DNA of 64,000 nucleotides, taken from positions 27,282 through 91,281 of the forward strand of contig JAKFWA010000069.1 in assembly GCA_021732995.1 (NCBI GenBank), in the 5' to 3' direction. A program made the position numbers and the translations under genes. The notes below the pieces were generated by a model. It worked only from the letters and a program-made list of their open reading frames with translations, was not told the origin of the DNA and did no database searches. Positions 24,036 through 32,346 of the stretch are shown here, piece after piece. The DNA comes from Planctomycetaceae bacterium (lineage in GTDB: Bacteria; Planctomycetota; Planctomycetia; Planctomycetales; Planctomycetaceae). The first letter of the stretch is position 1; every line of letters begins with the position of its first letter.

Positions 24036-25343
24036 ATGCCGATGTCGCTGCGCAAGAAGGCCGAGGAACTCGGCATTCGCTACTTCCTCGTTTCCTATTC
24101 CGACCTATTTGGTACCTCGCGAGCGAAGTTGATTCCCGCGTCCGCAATCAACGACGCCTGCGAAACCGGTGCATCCTTCGCCGGATTCGCGACGTGGCTG
24201 GACATGACGCCCGCCGACCCCGACGTCTTCGCCGTTCCCGACCCCAACAGCCTGATTCAATTGCCGTGGAAGCCCGAAGTCGGCTGGCTCGCCGCTGACC
24301 TCTGGATGAACAAGCAACCGGTGGCTCACGCACCGCGGAACGTACTGAAAGCATCGCTCGCGCGGCTGGCCAATCGCGGCTACGAACTGCGTACCGGCGT
24401 TGAATGCGAGTTCTTCCTCTTGTCCCCCGATGGACAACTGGTGGCTGACACGCGCGACGAACAAGCCAAACCGTGCTACGACCAGCAAGCGCTGATGCGC
24501 CGCTTCGATCTGATTTCAGAGATCTGCGACGCGCTGCTGCAGCTTGGTTGGGAGCCCTATCAGAACGATCACGAAGACGCGAACGGCCAGTTTGAGATCA
24601 ACTGGAAGTATGCCGAAGCCTTGCAAACCGCTGATCGCCAGACGTTCTTCAAGTACCTCGTCAAAACCCTGGCCGAGAAGCACGGCATGCGTGCGACCTT
24701 CATGCCCAAGCCGTTTTCAAAGTTAACCGGCAATGGCTGTCACATGCACCTGTCGTTGTGGGATCGCGAGAAGGGAACCAACCTCTTCGCGAATTCTGCA
24801 GATGCCGAGGGGTTGTCGTCGATGGCCTACGCATTCATTGGTGGGATGCTGAATTCCGCCGAAGCACTGAGCGCAATTGTGACTCCCACGGTGAACTCAT
24901 TCCGGCGCATCAACGCGCCGGTGACTTCATCCGGAGCAACCTGGTCGCCGAACACGATCAGTTATGCCGGGAACAATCGCACGCACATGATCCGCATTCC
25001 CGGTGGCGGGCGTATCGAACTGCGCCTGTGCGATGGCGCCGCAAACCCGTACTTGTGCGCGGCGGCGATTCTGGAGGCGGGTCTCGACGGCATCGACCAG
25101 AAGCGAGATCCCGGCCCGCGCTTGGACGTCAACGCCTACGTGGATCGACGTCAGATCGAAGGCCTGCGGCAATTGCCGGACAACCTGCTGGAAGCCTTGC
25201 GTGCCTTCGAGTCGAACTCGGTGCTGACCAATGCACTGGGTTCTGAGTTCACGCGCTCATATCTGAAACTCAAACGCGCCGAGTGGCGCGACTACACCAG
25301 CCACGTTTCGGCCTGGGAAGTCGCGCATACGATGGACTGTTAG
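24036..25343 (+). CDS. Type III glutamine synthetase family protein (GlnT-like)
   Basis: This 435-residue protein reads end to end as a glutamine synthetase. The N-terminal beta-grasp contains IRYFLVSYSDLFGTSRAKLIP, closely like GlnT-type enzymes, followed by GFATWLDMTPADPDVFAVPD and QLPWKPEVGWLAAD. The catalytic domain has GVECEFFLLSPDG, NDHEDANGQFEINWKYA, KHGMRATFMPKPF, GNGCHMHLSLWD with the ammonium/glutamate-site residues, and RIPGGGRIELRLCDGAANPY. Metal-binding Glu and His residues are in place. The expected reaction is ATP-dependent amidation of glutamate. Members of this group also make gamma-glutamyl-methylamide or other gamma-glutamyl amides, so the amine substrate is open. No glnB/glnK gene is nearby. 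It is 33 bp downstream of the MetX-like gene and ends before a large palindrome. Confidence 0.9.
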   Translation: MPMSLRKKAEELGIRYFLVSYSDLFGTSRAKLIPASAINDACETGASFAGFATWLDMTPADPDVFAVPDPNSLIQLPWKPEVGWLAADLWMNKQPVAHAPRNVLKASLARLANRGYELRTGVECEFFLLSPDGQLVADTRDEQAKPCYDQQALMRRFDLISEICDALLQLGWEPYQNDHEDANGQFEINWKYAEALQTADRQTFFKYLVKTLAEKHGMRATFMPKPFSKLTGNGCHMHLSLWDREKGTNLFANSADAEGLSSMAYAFIGGMLNSAEALSAIVTPTVNSFRRINAPVTSSGATWSPNTISYAGNNRTHMIRIPGGGRIELRLCDGAANPYLCAAAILEAGLDGIDQKRDPGPRLDVNAYVDRRQIEGLRQLPDNLLEALRAFESNSVLTNALGSEFTRSYLKLKRAEWRDYTSHVSAWEVAHTMDC

Positions 25344-25371
25344 CCGCCATCGCGGCTGAGACGGCTCGCCG

Positions 25372-25420
25372 GTAGGCCGGACAATTCTGTCCGATAGCCG
25401 GACAAGATTGTCCGGCCTAC
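25372..25420. repeat. Nested palindrome (REP-like) between convergent genes
   Basis: The outer arms GTAGGCCGGACA (25372-25383) and TGTCCGGCCTAC (25409-25420) are perfect inverted copies. Each half also folds on itself: CGGACA with TGTCCG on the left and CCGGACAA with TTGTCCGG on the right. The element could form either one long hairpin or a cruciform-like double hairpin. It lies between the convergent glutamine synthetase and LarA-like genes and could act as a bidirectional terminator. The self-complementary form is typical of dispersed REP-like elements. No second copy was seen in the window. Confidence 0.75.
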
Positions 25421-25453
25421 TCGACATTTCAGTTCGAAAAGTGTGTCTCGTTC

Positions 25454-26764
25454 TCAGACTTCCTTGCCGAAGCCGGTCTTGCGGTCGTACAGACGAGCCC
25501 GAGTGGACCAGAGACCCGCAGACGGCGTCGGGATGAAGAAAACTCTCTCGCCGTTCACGTCGTTGAAACCTTCATGCAGCTTGTCGATCGGGTAACGGGC
25601 GAGCGTTTCCTTCAGGTCGGCGTACTTGAAGTTCACTCCTTCAACTTCGGCTTTCGTGAGATGCCCCGGCGCGTAAGTAATCGTGAAGCGGCCTTCGGAT
25701 GAGCCGTGAATCAGGTGCGCGCTGGCATGGGCGAGGTCCTGCATGTCGGCGTTCTTGCGATACTGCTCCATCACGCGCGGTGTGCCGCAATAACCATACT
25801 TGCGAATGAAAGCGTCGACGTCAGGTTGTTCGCCAAAGCGTTTCAAGCCGGGAGCGATGATGACCAGTTCGCCGCCGTCAGCCATCGCCATGCGAGTGCG
25901 ATAGACCGCCTTGTTGGCGACCCAGGTACTGAAGAACTCATCACCCTGCATCACGCAGACGACTTTCTTCAACGGTTCATCAAAGACATTGATGTTCTGC
26001 TCGCGAGCTTGCCGTGCCGCCGACAAGTACGTTTCCAGGTCGTCGCCAATGTGGACGCCGGTATGAACCAGATGTCCGGATGGGTCACGCGCCAATACCA
26101 CCTGCACATAAAGGTCGGGCAGATGGCCTAGCAGCTCATCTTCTGCTTTGTTGAAGCACTGCCGCACCGGAGTGAGCAGGTTGCCGAGGTTGTTCTCAAT
26201 GCCGCAGCAGGCAGCCATCATGTGAGCAGCACAGATAGTGTCCTTGCCGCCCAAGCCAATGAAATAGTTCTTATTGTGGTTGGCAAAGCCCAGCACTTCG
26301 TGCGGGACGACGTGACCGATGTTGATGATCAGGTCCCATTTGCCTTCCATCAGCAACTTGTTGAGGAAGACTGGAATGGCCCAATCGGCAACTCCGCCCG
26401 AAACCTGCTTCACGTAGTCGGCAGGCACTTCACCGAGTCGCACCACACCACCACGCCAGTCGTGCGGATGAATCCGCTCATGCGGGATCGAACCGAACAT
26501 CTGCAGGTTCTGCTCGCGCGTGTGCGGTTCGTGCTGCCCCAGCGTCGGGATGACATGCACATCGGCTTCATCCTTCAGCAGGTTGTAGAAAACTTCCGTG
26601 ATCCAGCCGGCGCCCGAGTGCATGCGGGTAATGTCCGGCGGCAGCAGCAGCACACGTTTGGGCGTACCGCAAATGCGTCGTCGAGCTTCGGCCACGGTCT
26701 GCTCGAGCAACTGCGTCAATCGTTCCTTCGAAATGCAAGCGGCTTGTTCGCTGATCCACGGCAT
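25454..26764 (-). CDS. LarA-like (DUF2088) nickel-pincer racemase family protein
   Basis: This 436-residue protein matches the LarA/DUF2088 family. The N-terminal domain has KRVLLLPPDITRMHSGAG, like the DxTRP-type nucleotide pocket, and VIPTLGQHEPHTREQN with the conserved His. The signature NIGHVVPHEVLGFANHNKNY, followed by GLGGKDTI, aligns with the LarA GHxxPH segment and its lysine that carries the nickel-pincer nucleotide. LarA racemises lactate, and homologues epimerise other 2-hydroxy acids, so the substrate is not fixed. The cofactor needs LarB, LarC and LarE, none of which lie in the window. The metallophosphoesterase gene is just upstream on the same strand, with an 18-bp gap. Confidence 0.85.
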   Translation of the reverse strand: MPWISEQAACISKERLTQLLEQTVAEARRRICGTPKRVLLLPPDITRMHSGAGWITEVFYNLLKDEADVHVIPTLGQHEPHTREQNLQMFGSIPHERIHPHDWRGGVVRLGEVPADYVKQVSGGVADWAIPVFLNKLLMEGKWDLIINIGHVVPHEVLGFANHNKNYFIGLGGKDTICAAHMMAACCGIENNLGNLLTPVRQCFNKAEDELLGHLPDLYVQVVLARDPSGHLVHTGVHIGDDLETYLSAARQAREQNINVFDEPLKKVVCVMQGDEFFSTWVANKAVYRTRMAMADGGELVIIAPGLKRFGEQPDVDAFIRKYGYCGTPRVMEQYRKNADMQDLAHASAHLIHGSSEGRFTITYAPGHLTKAEVEGVNFKYADLKETLARYPIDKLHEGFNDVNGERVFFIPTPSAGLWSTRARLYDRKTGFGKEV

Positions 26765-26782
26765 CGGACTTGTTCCTCAAAG

Positions 26783-27859
26783 TTAGCCCACGGCAACCGC
26801 AGGCAATGTCATCGTAAATTGATTCTGAGCCGACTCATTCCGCTGGCGGCGAGTCGGTGAATAGTCATAGACCTGCACGGTCTTCCCATCGGGGCGGAAT
26901 TCGAGCAGCCGCAGCCATCCGTCGCCACCCTTAGGCCTCATCTGAAAGTTGACCAGCAATTGCTGAACTTCACGACCAGCGGGAGTTGCCGAAACAAACC
27001 GTCCCAACCCGTCACCCAGGACGTGACCGTTCAGCGTCAGGATAAAATTCTCGTGCTTGCTGATCAGGTTCGTCCACAGTTCTTCGCCATCCGTCACATC
27101 GTCGTCAGTGGCCTTGGCAACGGGGTAGTTGTGAGGGTTCCAGCGTTGCTCGGCGCCGTAGGTCTTCCAGTTGTACCGAGTGTCGTCGAAGTAAATGTAA
27201 GCATGGGTGATGAGGATCGCCGCGCGATCTTTGTGCTTGGCGACGACTTCATTCGCCCAGCGGACGACGTCTTTCCGCGGACCGAACTCCAGACCGAGTA
27301 CCAAAAAGTTACGCCCCTCAGCCGAGAACAAGTGAAAGTTGTTCTCCAGGCGATCCGGTTCTTTGTCATACGTGCCGCCAAACGTCGGACGGTCACGATA
27401 GTTGGACACCGGAAAGTAGTCGTTGAGCAACGTCGTGCGATCTTTGCAGCCGCCCTTGTCGCTGTAGTCGTGATTGCCGGGCACAAAGAAGTAAGGCAGC
27501 TTGCCATCAAGTACTCGCATCGCTTTGACGGCGTTTTCCCACTCGGCCGGAGCGTTGTGGTTGGTGATGTCACCCAGATGCAGCACGCTGGCGATGTTAC
27601 GTGCCTTCTGATTCTCAACGATCCACTTGGTTTGCGCGAGATACGTGTCCGGATACTTCTCGCTGTAGTGCTGAGTGTCCGGCAGCACCGCGATGGTAAA
27701 ACTGCCCGGCTGAAGCACTGGCGGCTCACCATCAACAAGCACCGCATCGGCATAGGGCTCAGCGGCCCATGCTGCGGAACCTGACAGACTGAACAGCGCG
27801 GGCGACATCGCCAACGCCGCGCCCGCTTTCAGCACATCACGTCGAGAGAGTTCGCTCAT
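26783..27859 (-). CDS. Tat-exported metallophosphoesterase (calcineurin-like)
   Basis: The start was set at ATG 27859 because a Tat signal begins there (SELSRRDVLKAGAALAMSPA). An upstream ATG would add 23 Cys/Asn-rich residues that look spurious. The product is 358 residues. The calcineurin-like phosphoesterase motifs are present: FTIAVLPDTQHYSEKYPDT with D-x-Q-H in place of D-x-H, VLHLGDITNHNAPAEW, FVPGNHDYSDKGG, ILITHAYIYFDDTRYN and LTLNGHVLGDGLGR. These residues bind a di-metal centre. Such secreted enzymes act on phosphodiesters or nucleotides, and the substrate is unknown here. The C-terminus (GWLRLLEFRPDGKTVQVYDYSPT) is a small beta domain seen in related proteins. It is probably co-transcribed with the LarA-like gene. 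Confidence 0.85.
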   Translation of the reverse strand: MSELSRRDVLKAGAALAMSPALFSLSGSAAWAAEPYADAVLVDGEPPVLQPGSFTIAVLPDTQHYSEKYPDTYLAQTKWIVENQKARNIASVLHLGDITNHNAPAEWENAVKAMRVLDGKLPYFFVPGNHDYSDKGGCKDRTTLLNDYFPVSNYRDRPTFGGTYDKEPDRLENNFHLFSAEGRNFLVLGLEFGPRKDVVRWANEVVAKHKDRAAILITHAYIYFDDTRYNWKTYGAEQRWNPHNYPVAKATDDDVTDGEELWTNLISKHENFILTLNGHVLGDGLGRFVSATPAGREVQQLLVNFQMRPKGGDGWLRLLEFRPDGKTVQVYDYSPTRRQRNESAQNQFTMTLPAVAVG

Positions 27860-28188
27860 TAGATTGTCGCTCCCGCAAGAGTTTCGAGTGGCATTCTTGC
27901 AGAACTTGGCAGATTGGCTTTCGGCCATACCGCACAGTAGTTCCGATTCACACTTGAGACGGGGACTTCAAAATCCCGCAGAGGCGCAGAGCTCGCAGAG
28001 TTTTGGAGAGCTGACGCGAGTCACCGCGCTAGCGCCGGGTCGCGCTATTCTGGCTCTGCGTGCTCCGCGCCTCTGCGGGAAAAATCTTTCAAGACCTGCG
28101 GATCAAAGAATCCGACTCAGAGCGGTGACAAGTGAAGACCTGAAGGCGATCTCCCTGCTGGTGATCGCCTTCTTGCGGCTATTGCTGG
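27860..28188. other. Intergenic region carrying a long inverted repeat
   Basis: This 329-bp gap lies between the Tat metallophosphoesterase start and the DUF3500 stop, both on the minus strand. Apart from the inverted repeat listed separately, no gene was seen. The promoter of the metallophosphoesterase must lie in it. GGGAG about twelve bases before 27859 may be its ribosome-binding site. Confidence 0.4.
27975..28079. repeat. Imperfect inverted repeat of 26-bp arms (REPIN-like)
   Basis: The left arm (27975-28000) starts CCCGCAGAGGCGCAGAGC and ends CGCAGAG. The right arm (28054-28079) starts CTCTGCGTGCTCCGCG and ends CCTCTGCGGG. They pair with two mismatches in 26. The spacer is about 53 bp. 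This is the layout of a REPIN, two inverted REP units around a spacer. Runs of 'GCAGAGGCGCAGAG' type are familiar as dispersed repeats in environmental bacteria. Transcribed, it would form a long hairpin that could stop readthrough between the two minus-strand genes. Confidence 0.7.
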
Positions 28189-29229
28189 TTACTTATTCGC
28201 GACGCCGAAGTCGTGCGTCAGGCTGCGCCACACTGAGTGGATGTGGTTGGCCGGATTGCCAGCCGGATCGGACTGGATGTTGACCAACTCCAGCACGAAC
28301 GACGGGCCTTGCACGCGGTAGTAGTGGCCGACTCCCGGCTTCGTTGAACCGAACCAGGCAAAGTGCACCTTGTCTACACCGGCAGCCTTGATCTCGGCCA
28401 GACGATTCGCGGCCAGTTCCGGAGCAAGATTGCCCGAGTAGTTTTCGAGCAGCGACCAGAGAGTCTTCTTCTGAGCATCGGTCATCTCGGAGGCAGCCAA
28501 GCCTTCGGGAGCGGCAGTTGGTGGCTCGGGCTTGCCGGCGTTGCGGTAATCATCCGGAGCCTTCGTCGCGACGATGGCCTTCTTCTGCTGAGCTTCGTTC
28601 AGCGAGTTCACCAGATCGAAGGCCAGTTGCTCTTCGTTGGCCAGTGTTCGTACGCCCTTCTCCGGACCGCCCGGAATGAAGATGTGCACGGTGGCGGGAT
28701 TCGCACCCCAGAAGCTTGGCGTATCACCCACGACTTCGCCGTCCTGCACCACGAAGTTCAGCGAGAAATGGTGACCTTCAAAGCTCCAGCCCCAAGTACC
28801 CTTGGTGTCCGGCTTGCCGAAAACCGTCAAGAAATAACGCTCGGGATCGCGGAAGGGCGTGCCCTGCTTGCCCTTCTCACCCTCGAGAAGATTGTTCTCC
28901 AGAGCCATGATGCGAGTGGCCTTCTCGTAGCCCACCTTGCTCAGCGATGCCTTGATGAGGTTGTGGCACAGTTCGCGTTGCGGAGCTTTCATTTCGCGAT
29001 ACTGCAGGCCCTTGCGTTCGGGCTTGGGGATGTTGTGCCAGTCGCGACGAAGTGGGTCGTCAAACTTCATGGTGGCCTTGGCCGACTCGGCCGGAGTCAG
29101 CGACGCGAGGAACTTCTGAGCGGCCTCGGTCATGGCTGCTCCCACCGCTGCGGTGGACTCTTTGGCGTGTACTGCCGTGGTTGCCATCACGGCCCACGCG
29201 CAAATCAACGAACTAAGAAGACGCTTCAT
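28189..29229 (-). CDS. DUF3500 family exported protein
   Basis: This 346-residue protein has a Sec signal peptide (KRLLSSLICAWAVMATTAVHA). The mature part matches DUF3500: AAQKFLASLTPAESAKATMKF, RDWHNIPKPERKGLQYREM, ERYFLTVFGKPDTKGTWGWS, FEGHHFSLNFVVQDGEVV and HYYRVQGPSFVLELVNIQ, ending with ANHIHSVWRSLTHDFG. The GHHxSLN and NHIHxVWRxxxxDFG motifs are the most conserved parts and may bind a metal or haem-like ligand through the His residues, but the family function is not known. The ATG at 29229 gives a clean signal peptide. It is the downstream member of a minus-strand pair with the SGNH hydrolase, about 158 bp away. Confidence 0.88.
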   Translation of the reverse strand: MKRLLSSLICAWAVMATTAVHAKESTAAVGAAMTEAAQKFLASLTPAESAKATMKFDDPLRRDWHNIPKPERKGLQYREMKAPQRELCHNLIKASLSKVGYEKATRIMALENNLLEGEKGKQGTPFRDPERYFLTVFGKPDTKGTWGWSFEGHHFSLNFVVQDGEVVGDTPSFWGANPATVHIFIPGGPEKGVRTLANEEQLAFDLVNSLNEAQQKKAIVATKAPDDYRNAGKPEPPTAAPEGLAASEMTDAQKKTLWSLLENYSGNLAPELAANRLAEIKAAGVDKVHFAWFGSTKPGVGHYYRVQGPSFVLELVNIQSDPAGNPANHIHSVWRSLTHDFGVANK

Positions 29230-29295
29230 CGATGATGACCCTCGGGGAAAATGAGTGATGTCGTGCTCAACGGCACTCCGATACTTCGCAGCCTA

Positions 29296-29318
29296 TCGTC
29301 GGACGTCGCGTCCGGCGA
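29296..29318 (-). terminator. Hairpin downstream of the SGNH hydrolase gene
   Basis: TCGTCGGACG (29296-29305) pairs with CGTCCGGCGA (29309-29318) around a TCG loop, with one G-T wobble. It lies 3' of the SGNH hydrolase on the minus strand. No T run follows, so it is only a possible terminator or mRNA-end stabiliser. Confidence 0.35.
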
Positions 29319-29387
29319 CTAACTGGCAACCTTGAACACAAACCTGACAGCTCAATGCCGCTTCCGACGGACTCAACGCACGCGGTC

Positions 29388-30104
29388 TCAGTTCTTCCAG
29401 AAGTCGCGGACCGTGCGTAGCCACTCGTCCGCCATGAGTTGGTTGCCTGCGTACGTGGGATGCACACCGTCCCAGATCCAGTAGGCAGCAGGAGCCCGCT
29501 CGCAGGCCTTATCAAACATGGGTTGATACTTCACGAGCGCCGCGCCGTGCTTCTTCGCCAGACTAGCCACAACCTCACGACGCTGATCAACACCGTCCTT
29601 CCACTTCTGCCACACAGCCGGATCCGCGGGCTTACGCGACTCCAACGTGAAAGGTTCGCCCAGCACGAGTTTCAATTTGGGGTTGGCGGTCTTCGCGTCG
29701 GTCAACAGCCGGTCGTAGGTTTGTTCGTACTGTTCGAGCGGCACGTTCACGGCGTTGTCGTTCACGCCGATGAGAACACTCAGCAAGTCGGGCTTGAGGT
29801 CTAGCGTGTCAGCCTGCCAGCGTTTTTCGAGCCGTGGCACGGTCTCGCCGCTGATACCTCGATTAATGAATGTCAGGTTCTGTTCGGGGTGATCTGCTCC
29901 AAATCGACCGGCGATCAGAAAGACATAGCTGTGGCCGATAATGTGGTTGTGGTCAGCCTGGTTGAGTCCGCGACCGCCGTGCGTAATGGAGTCGCCCTGA
30001 AACAGAATTCGAGCGTCATTCGTGAAGGCGGCGGGCAGATCTGCAGCCCATGATGTTGAACTCATCAACGCCAGTAACACAGCAAACGCAACTCGTAGCC
30101 TCAT
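29388..30104 (-). CDS. Exported SGNH/GDSL-type hydrolase
   Basis: This 238-residue protein has a Sec signal (RLRVAFAVLLALMSSTSWA). Block I contains the nucleophile Ser in FQGDSITHGGRG. Block II is INRGISGETVPRL with the oxyanion Gly. Block III is LLSVLIGVNDNAVNVP with the oxyanion Asn. Block V is DGVHPTYAGNQLM with the Asp and His. The triad is therefore complete. Relatives act on acetylated sugars or esters, and the substrate here is not known. In this phylum such enzymes often help degrade acetylated polysaccharides. It is divergent from gcvT, with 142 bp between the starts. Confidence 0.9.
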   Translation of the reverse strand: MRLRVAFAVLLALMSSTSWAADLPAAFTNDARILFQGDSITHGGRGLNQADHNHIIGHSYVFLIAGRFGADHPEQNLTFINRGISGETVPRLEKRWQADTLDLKPDLLSVLIGVNDNAVNVPLEQYEQTYDRLLTDAKTANPKLKLVLGEPFTLESRKPADPAVWQKWKDGVDQRREVVASLAKKHGAALVKYQPMFDKACERAPAAYWIWDGVHPTYAGNQLMADEWLRTVRDFWKN

Positions 30105-30246
30105 GGCGAATGACCTCCGTGATCGTTGATGCGTGGCGAGCGACTTGAAGCGATTCGCTCATTCCGAGATTCTGCCATCGGAATCGAATTCGCCGCCGGG
30201 CTCAAGTTGACCAGCGGCGGCTTCGACATCGACACGGAGCAGACTG

Positions 30247-31344
30247 ATGAGCGAAGGCTCTTTATTTCAAACAGTGTTTCACGACTGGCATGTCGCGGCT
30301 GGCGCACGCATGGTCGAATTCGGCGGCTGGCACATGCCGGTGCAGTACTCGACGATCGTCGAAGAGCATCACGCCGTGCGTCGCGCCGCGGGCCTGTTCG
30401 ACGTCGCCCACATGGGCCGCCTGCAGTTCACAGGACCGGATGCCTGCCGATTCCTCGACCATGTCCTGACGAACGACGTCTCCAAGTTGAAGGTAGGCCA
30501 AGTGCGTTATGCCCTGGTCACCAACGAAGCCGGCTTCGTCCTCGACGACGTGCTGGTGTACCGCTTGAACAACTCTTATCTGCTCGTGGTCAATGCCTCG
30601 AACCGCCAGAAGATCTGGGACTGGCTGCAGAATCATCGCGGTGGATTCGACGTCACCATCGACAACCTCGCGGATTCGCACGCCATGCTGGCAATGCAGG
30701 GTGCCCGCGCTGCCGAGGTCATCAGAGCGTTGCAGGCGGATGAGCTGCTGAGCCTGAAGTACTATCAGGCTGTCGAAACTTCAGTGCTCGGCTATCCGGC
30801 CATCGCGAGCCGCACGGGTTACACGGGCGAGGATGGATTTGAAATGATCGCACCCGCGAATCAGGCCATCGGGCTCTGGGAGAAGATCATCTCCGCCGGT
30901 AACAATATCGGCCTTGTGCCTGCCGGACTCGGCTGCCGCGACACGCTGCGTCTGGAAGCTGCCATGCCGCTCTACGGGCACGAGCTGGATGAAGCCACCG
31001 ACCCGCTCACGGCAGGACTTAACTTCGCTGTGAAGCTGCAGAAGCCTGACTTCATCGGCAAGTCGGCCCTGCATGAAGTTGAGAGTAAAGGCGCCAGCCG
31101 CAAGCGCGTCGGGCTACAGCTGGCTGGTCGACGCATTGCGAGGGAAGGCTCGCAGGTGATGTCGAACAATCAGGCGGTCGGGACCGTGACATCAGGCACG
31201 TTCTCACCGACACTCGAATGCTCCATCGCGATGGCCTATGTACCACTCGCGTTAAGCGCGCCTGGCACCAAGGTACAGGTCGACATCCGCGGCAAGCAGG
31301 AAGAGGCGACCGTCGTCGACCTGCCGTTCTATTCGGCCAAGTAG
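30247..31344 (+). CDS. gcvT: Aminomethyltransferase (glycine cleavage T protein)
   Basis: This 365-residue protein is a full-length T protein. It shows FHDWHVAAGARMVEFGGWHM, FDVAHMGRLQFTGPDA, FLDHVLTNDVSKLKVGQVRY, NEAGFVLDDVLVYRL, VVNASNRQKIWDWL, ARTGYTGEDGFEM-type sequence (SRTGYTGEDGFEM), LGCRDTLRLEAAMPLYGHEL and the C-terminal VGTVTSGTFSPTLECSIAMAYV. The folate-contacting Asp and the conserved Arg are in place. It moves the aminomethyl carbon from H-protein lipoyl to tetrahydrofolate, giving methylene-THF and ammonia. gcvH and gcvP do not follow in the window, as the next gene is an unrelated alpha/beta protein. No glycine riboswitch was recognised upstream. Confidence 0.95.
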   Translation: MSEGSLFQTVFHDWHVAAGARMVEFGGWHMPVQYSTIVEEHHAVRRAAGLFDVAHMGRLQFTGPDACRFLDHVLTNDVSKLKVGQVRYALVTNEAGFVLDDVLVYRLNNSYLLVVNASNRQKIWDWLQNHRGGFDVTIDNLADSHAMLAMQGARAAEVIRALQADELLSLKYYQAVETSVLGYPAIASRTGYTGEDGFEMIAPANQAIGLWEKIISAGNNIGLVPAGLGCRDTLRLEAAMPLYGHELDEATDPLTAGLNFAVKLQKPDFIGKSALHEVESKGASRKRVGLQLAGRRIAREGSQVMSNNQAVGTVTSGTFSPTLECSIAMAYVPLALSAPGTKVQVDIRGKQEEATVVDLPFYSAK

Positions 31345-31394
31345 TCTCCTGACCAAAGCCCTCCGCTGTTGCGTTTTGTGAATGAGATTTAGTT

Positions 31395-32315
31395 ATGGAA
31401 TCGTGTTCGTCGTCCGCTGAAAACTCGCCCGCCAAGACTGGGTTGGAAACACCCATCAATCTGACAGCGCCAACGGGCTGTCCGCCGCCATTGGTGTGGA
31501 GTGAAGTCCTGAACAACTTCCGTGAGAACAGCGAGACGTTCGAAGCCGGTTCAGGGCAGTTGAAAGTCACCGGCGCGATCTTTGGTCAGGGAGAGCCGCT
31601 GTATTTCCTCAACGGCTGGAGCGGTGATGCGGATCTGTTCTGCCTCACCGCCTGGCTGCTGCGCGAGCAATTCCGTTGCGTGATCCTCAACTATCCGCAG
31701 CAGGCCCGCAGCCTGCAATCACTATCGGAAAGCACAATCGCAGCGGCGGAAGAACTGGGTGACGCTTCAATCAACCTCTTCGGCACAGGCTTCGGCAGTT
31801 GCATTGCCCTGCAGACCGCACTTCAGTTCCCTAGCCATGTTCAACGCTTGATCCTGCAAAGCCCGCTGATCCGCTTTGAGCTTTCCAAACTTGAGCAACT
31901 GGTTGGTCGGGCTTGCACCTTGCTGCCGAGCAGCGTGCGTCGAGCTCCTTTTCGACGTCAATTGGCGCTCGCGAATCACCGCCTGTGGTTTCCTCCGATC
32001 GATCAACAGCGCTGCCACTTCCTTTCAGAGAACATGATGTCGACGCCGCTCTCGGTCGTCGCTCAACGGTTCCTGATGCTGCACAGATTCGACCTCGCCT
32101 CGAGATTGGCAGAAGTGAAGTGTCCGACTCTGATCATCAACAGCGAAGGCGACCCTCAACGCTCCAAAGATGCTGGCGACACGTTGAACAGCGGTATTCA
32201 AGGCTCGCAGCACGAGGTGATTTCCAACAGCGGCCAGGTGCCTTTCGTCACGCACCCTCACCGGCTGGCCAACCTCATCAAGCCGTTTGTCTTCGGAGTA
32301 CCGCAGCCTTTCTAG
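31395..32315 (+). CDS. Alpha/beta hydrolase-fold protein with lost catalytic Ser and His
   Basis: This 306-residue protein has an alpha/beta hydrolase core: GEPLYFLNGWSGDADLFC, FRCVILNYPQQARSL, GDASINLFGTGFGSCIALQTA, CPTLIINSEGDPQRS and VISNSGQVPFVTHPHRLANL. The nucleophile elbow, usually G-x-S-x-G, reads G-T-G-F-G, so the catalytic Ser is Gly. The His of the usual G-H-V-P motif is Gln. An acidic residue remains in the SEGDP loop. It is probably a non-enzymatic member of the fold, acting in binding or regulation, or it uses other residues. It begins about 50 bp after gcvT on the same strand. A long hydrophilic N-terminus (about 50 residues) precedes the fold. Confidence 0.75.
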   Translation: MESCSSSAENSPAKTGLETPINLTAPTGCPPPLVWSEVLNNFRENSETFEAGSGQLKVTGAIFGQGEPLYFLNGWSGDADLFCLTAWLLREQFRCVILNYPQQARSLQSLSESTIAAAEELGDASINLFGTGFGSCIALQTALQFPSHVQRLILQSPLIRFELSKLEQLVGRACTLLPSSVRRAPFRRQLALANHRLWFPPIDQQRCHFLSENMMSTPLSVVAQRFLMLHRFDLASRLAEVKCPTLIINSEGDPQRSKDAGDTLNSGIQGSQHEVISNSGQVPFVTHPHRLANLIKPFVFGVPQPF

Positions 32316-32346
32316 GCACTTGCGGTGAGAGATTGACGCCGAGGCG

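Noticed and set aside
30105..30246. Glycine riboswitch upstream of gcvT
   Set aside because: The 142-bp gap does not show the conserved GGAGAG-type glycine aptamer core, and gcvT is not always under riboswitch control. A covariance search would settle it.
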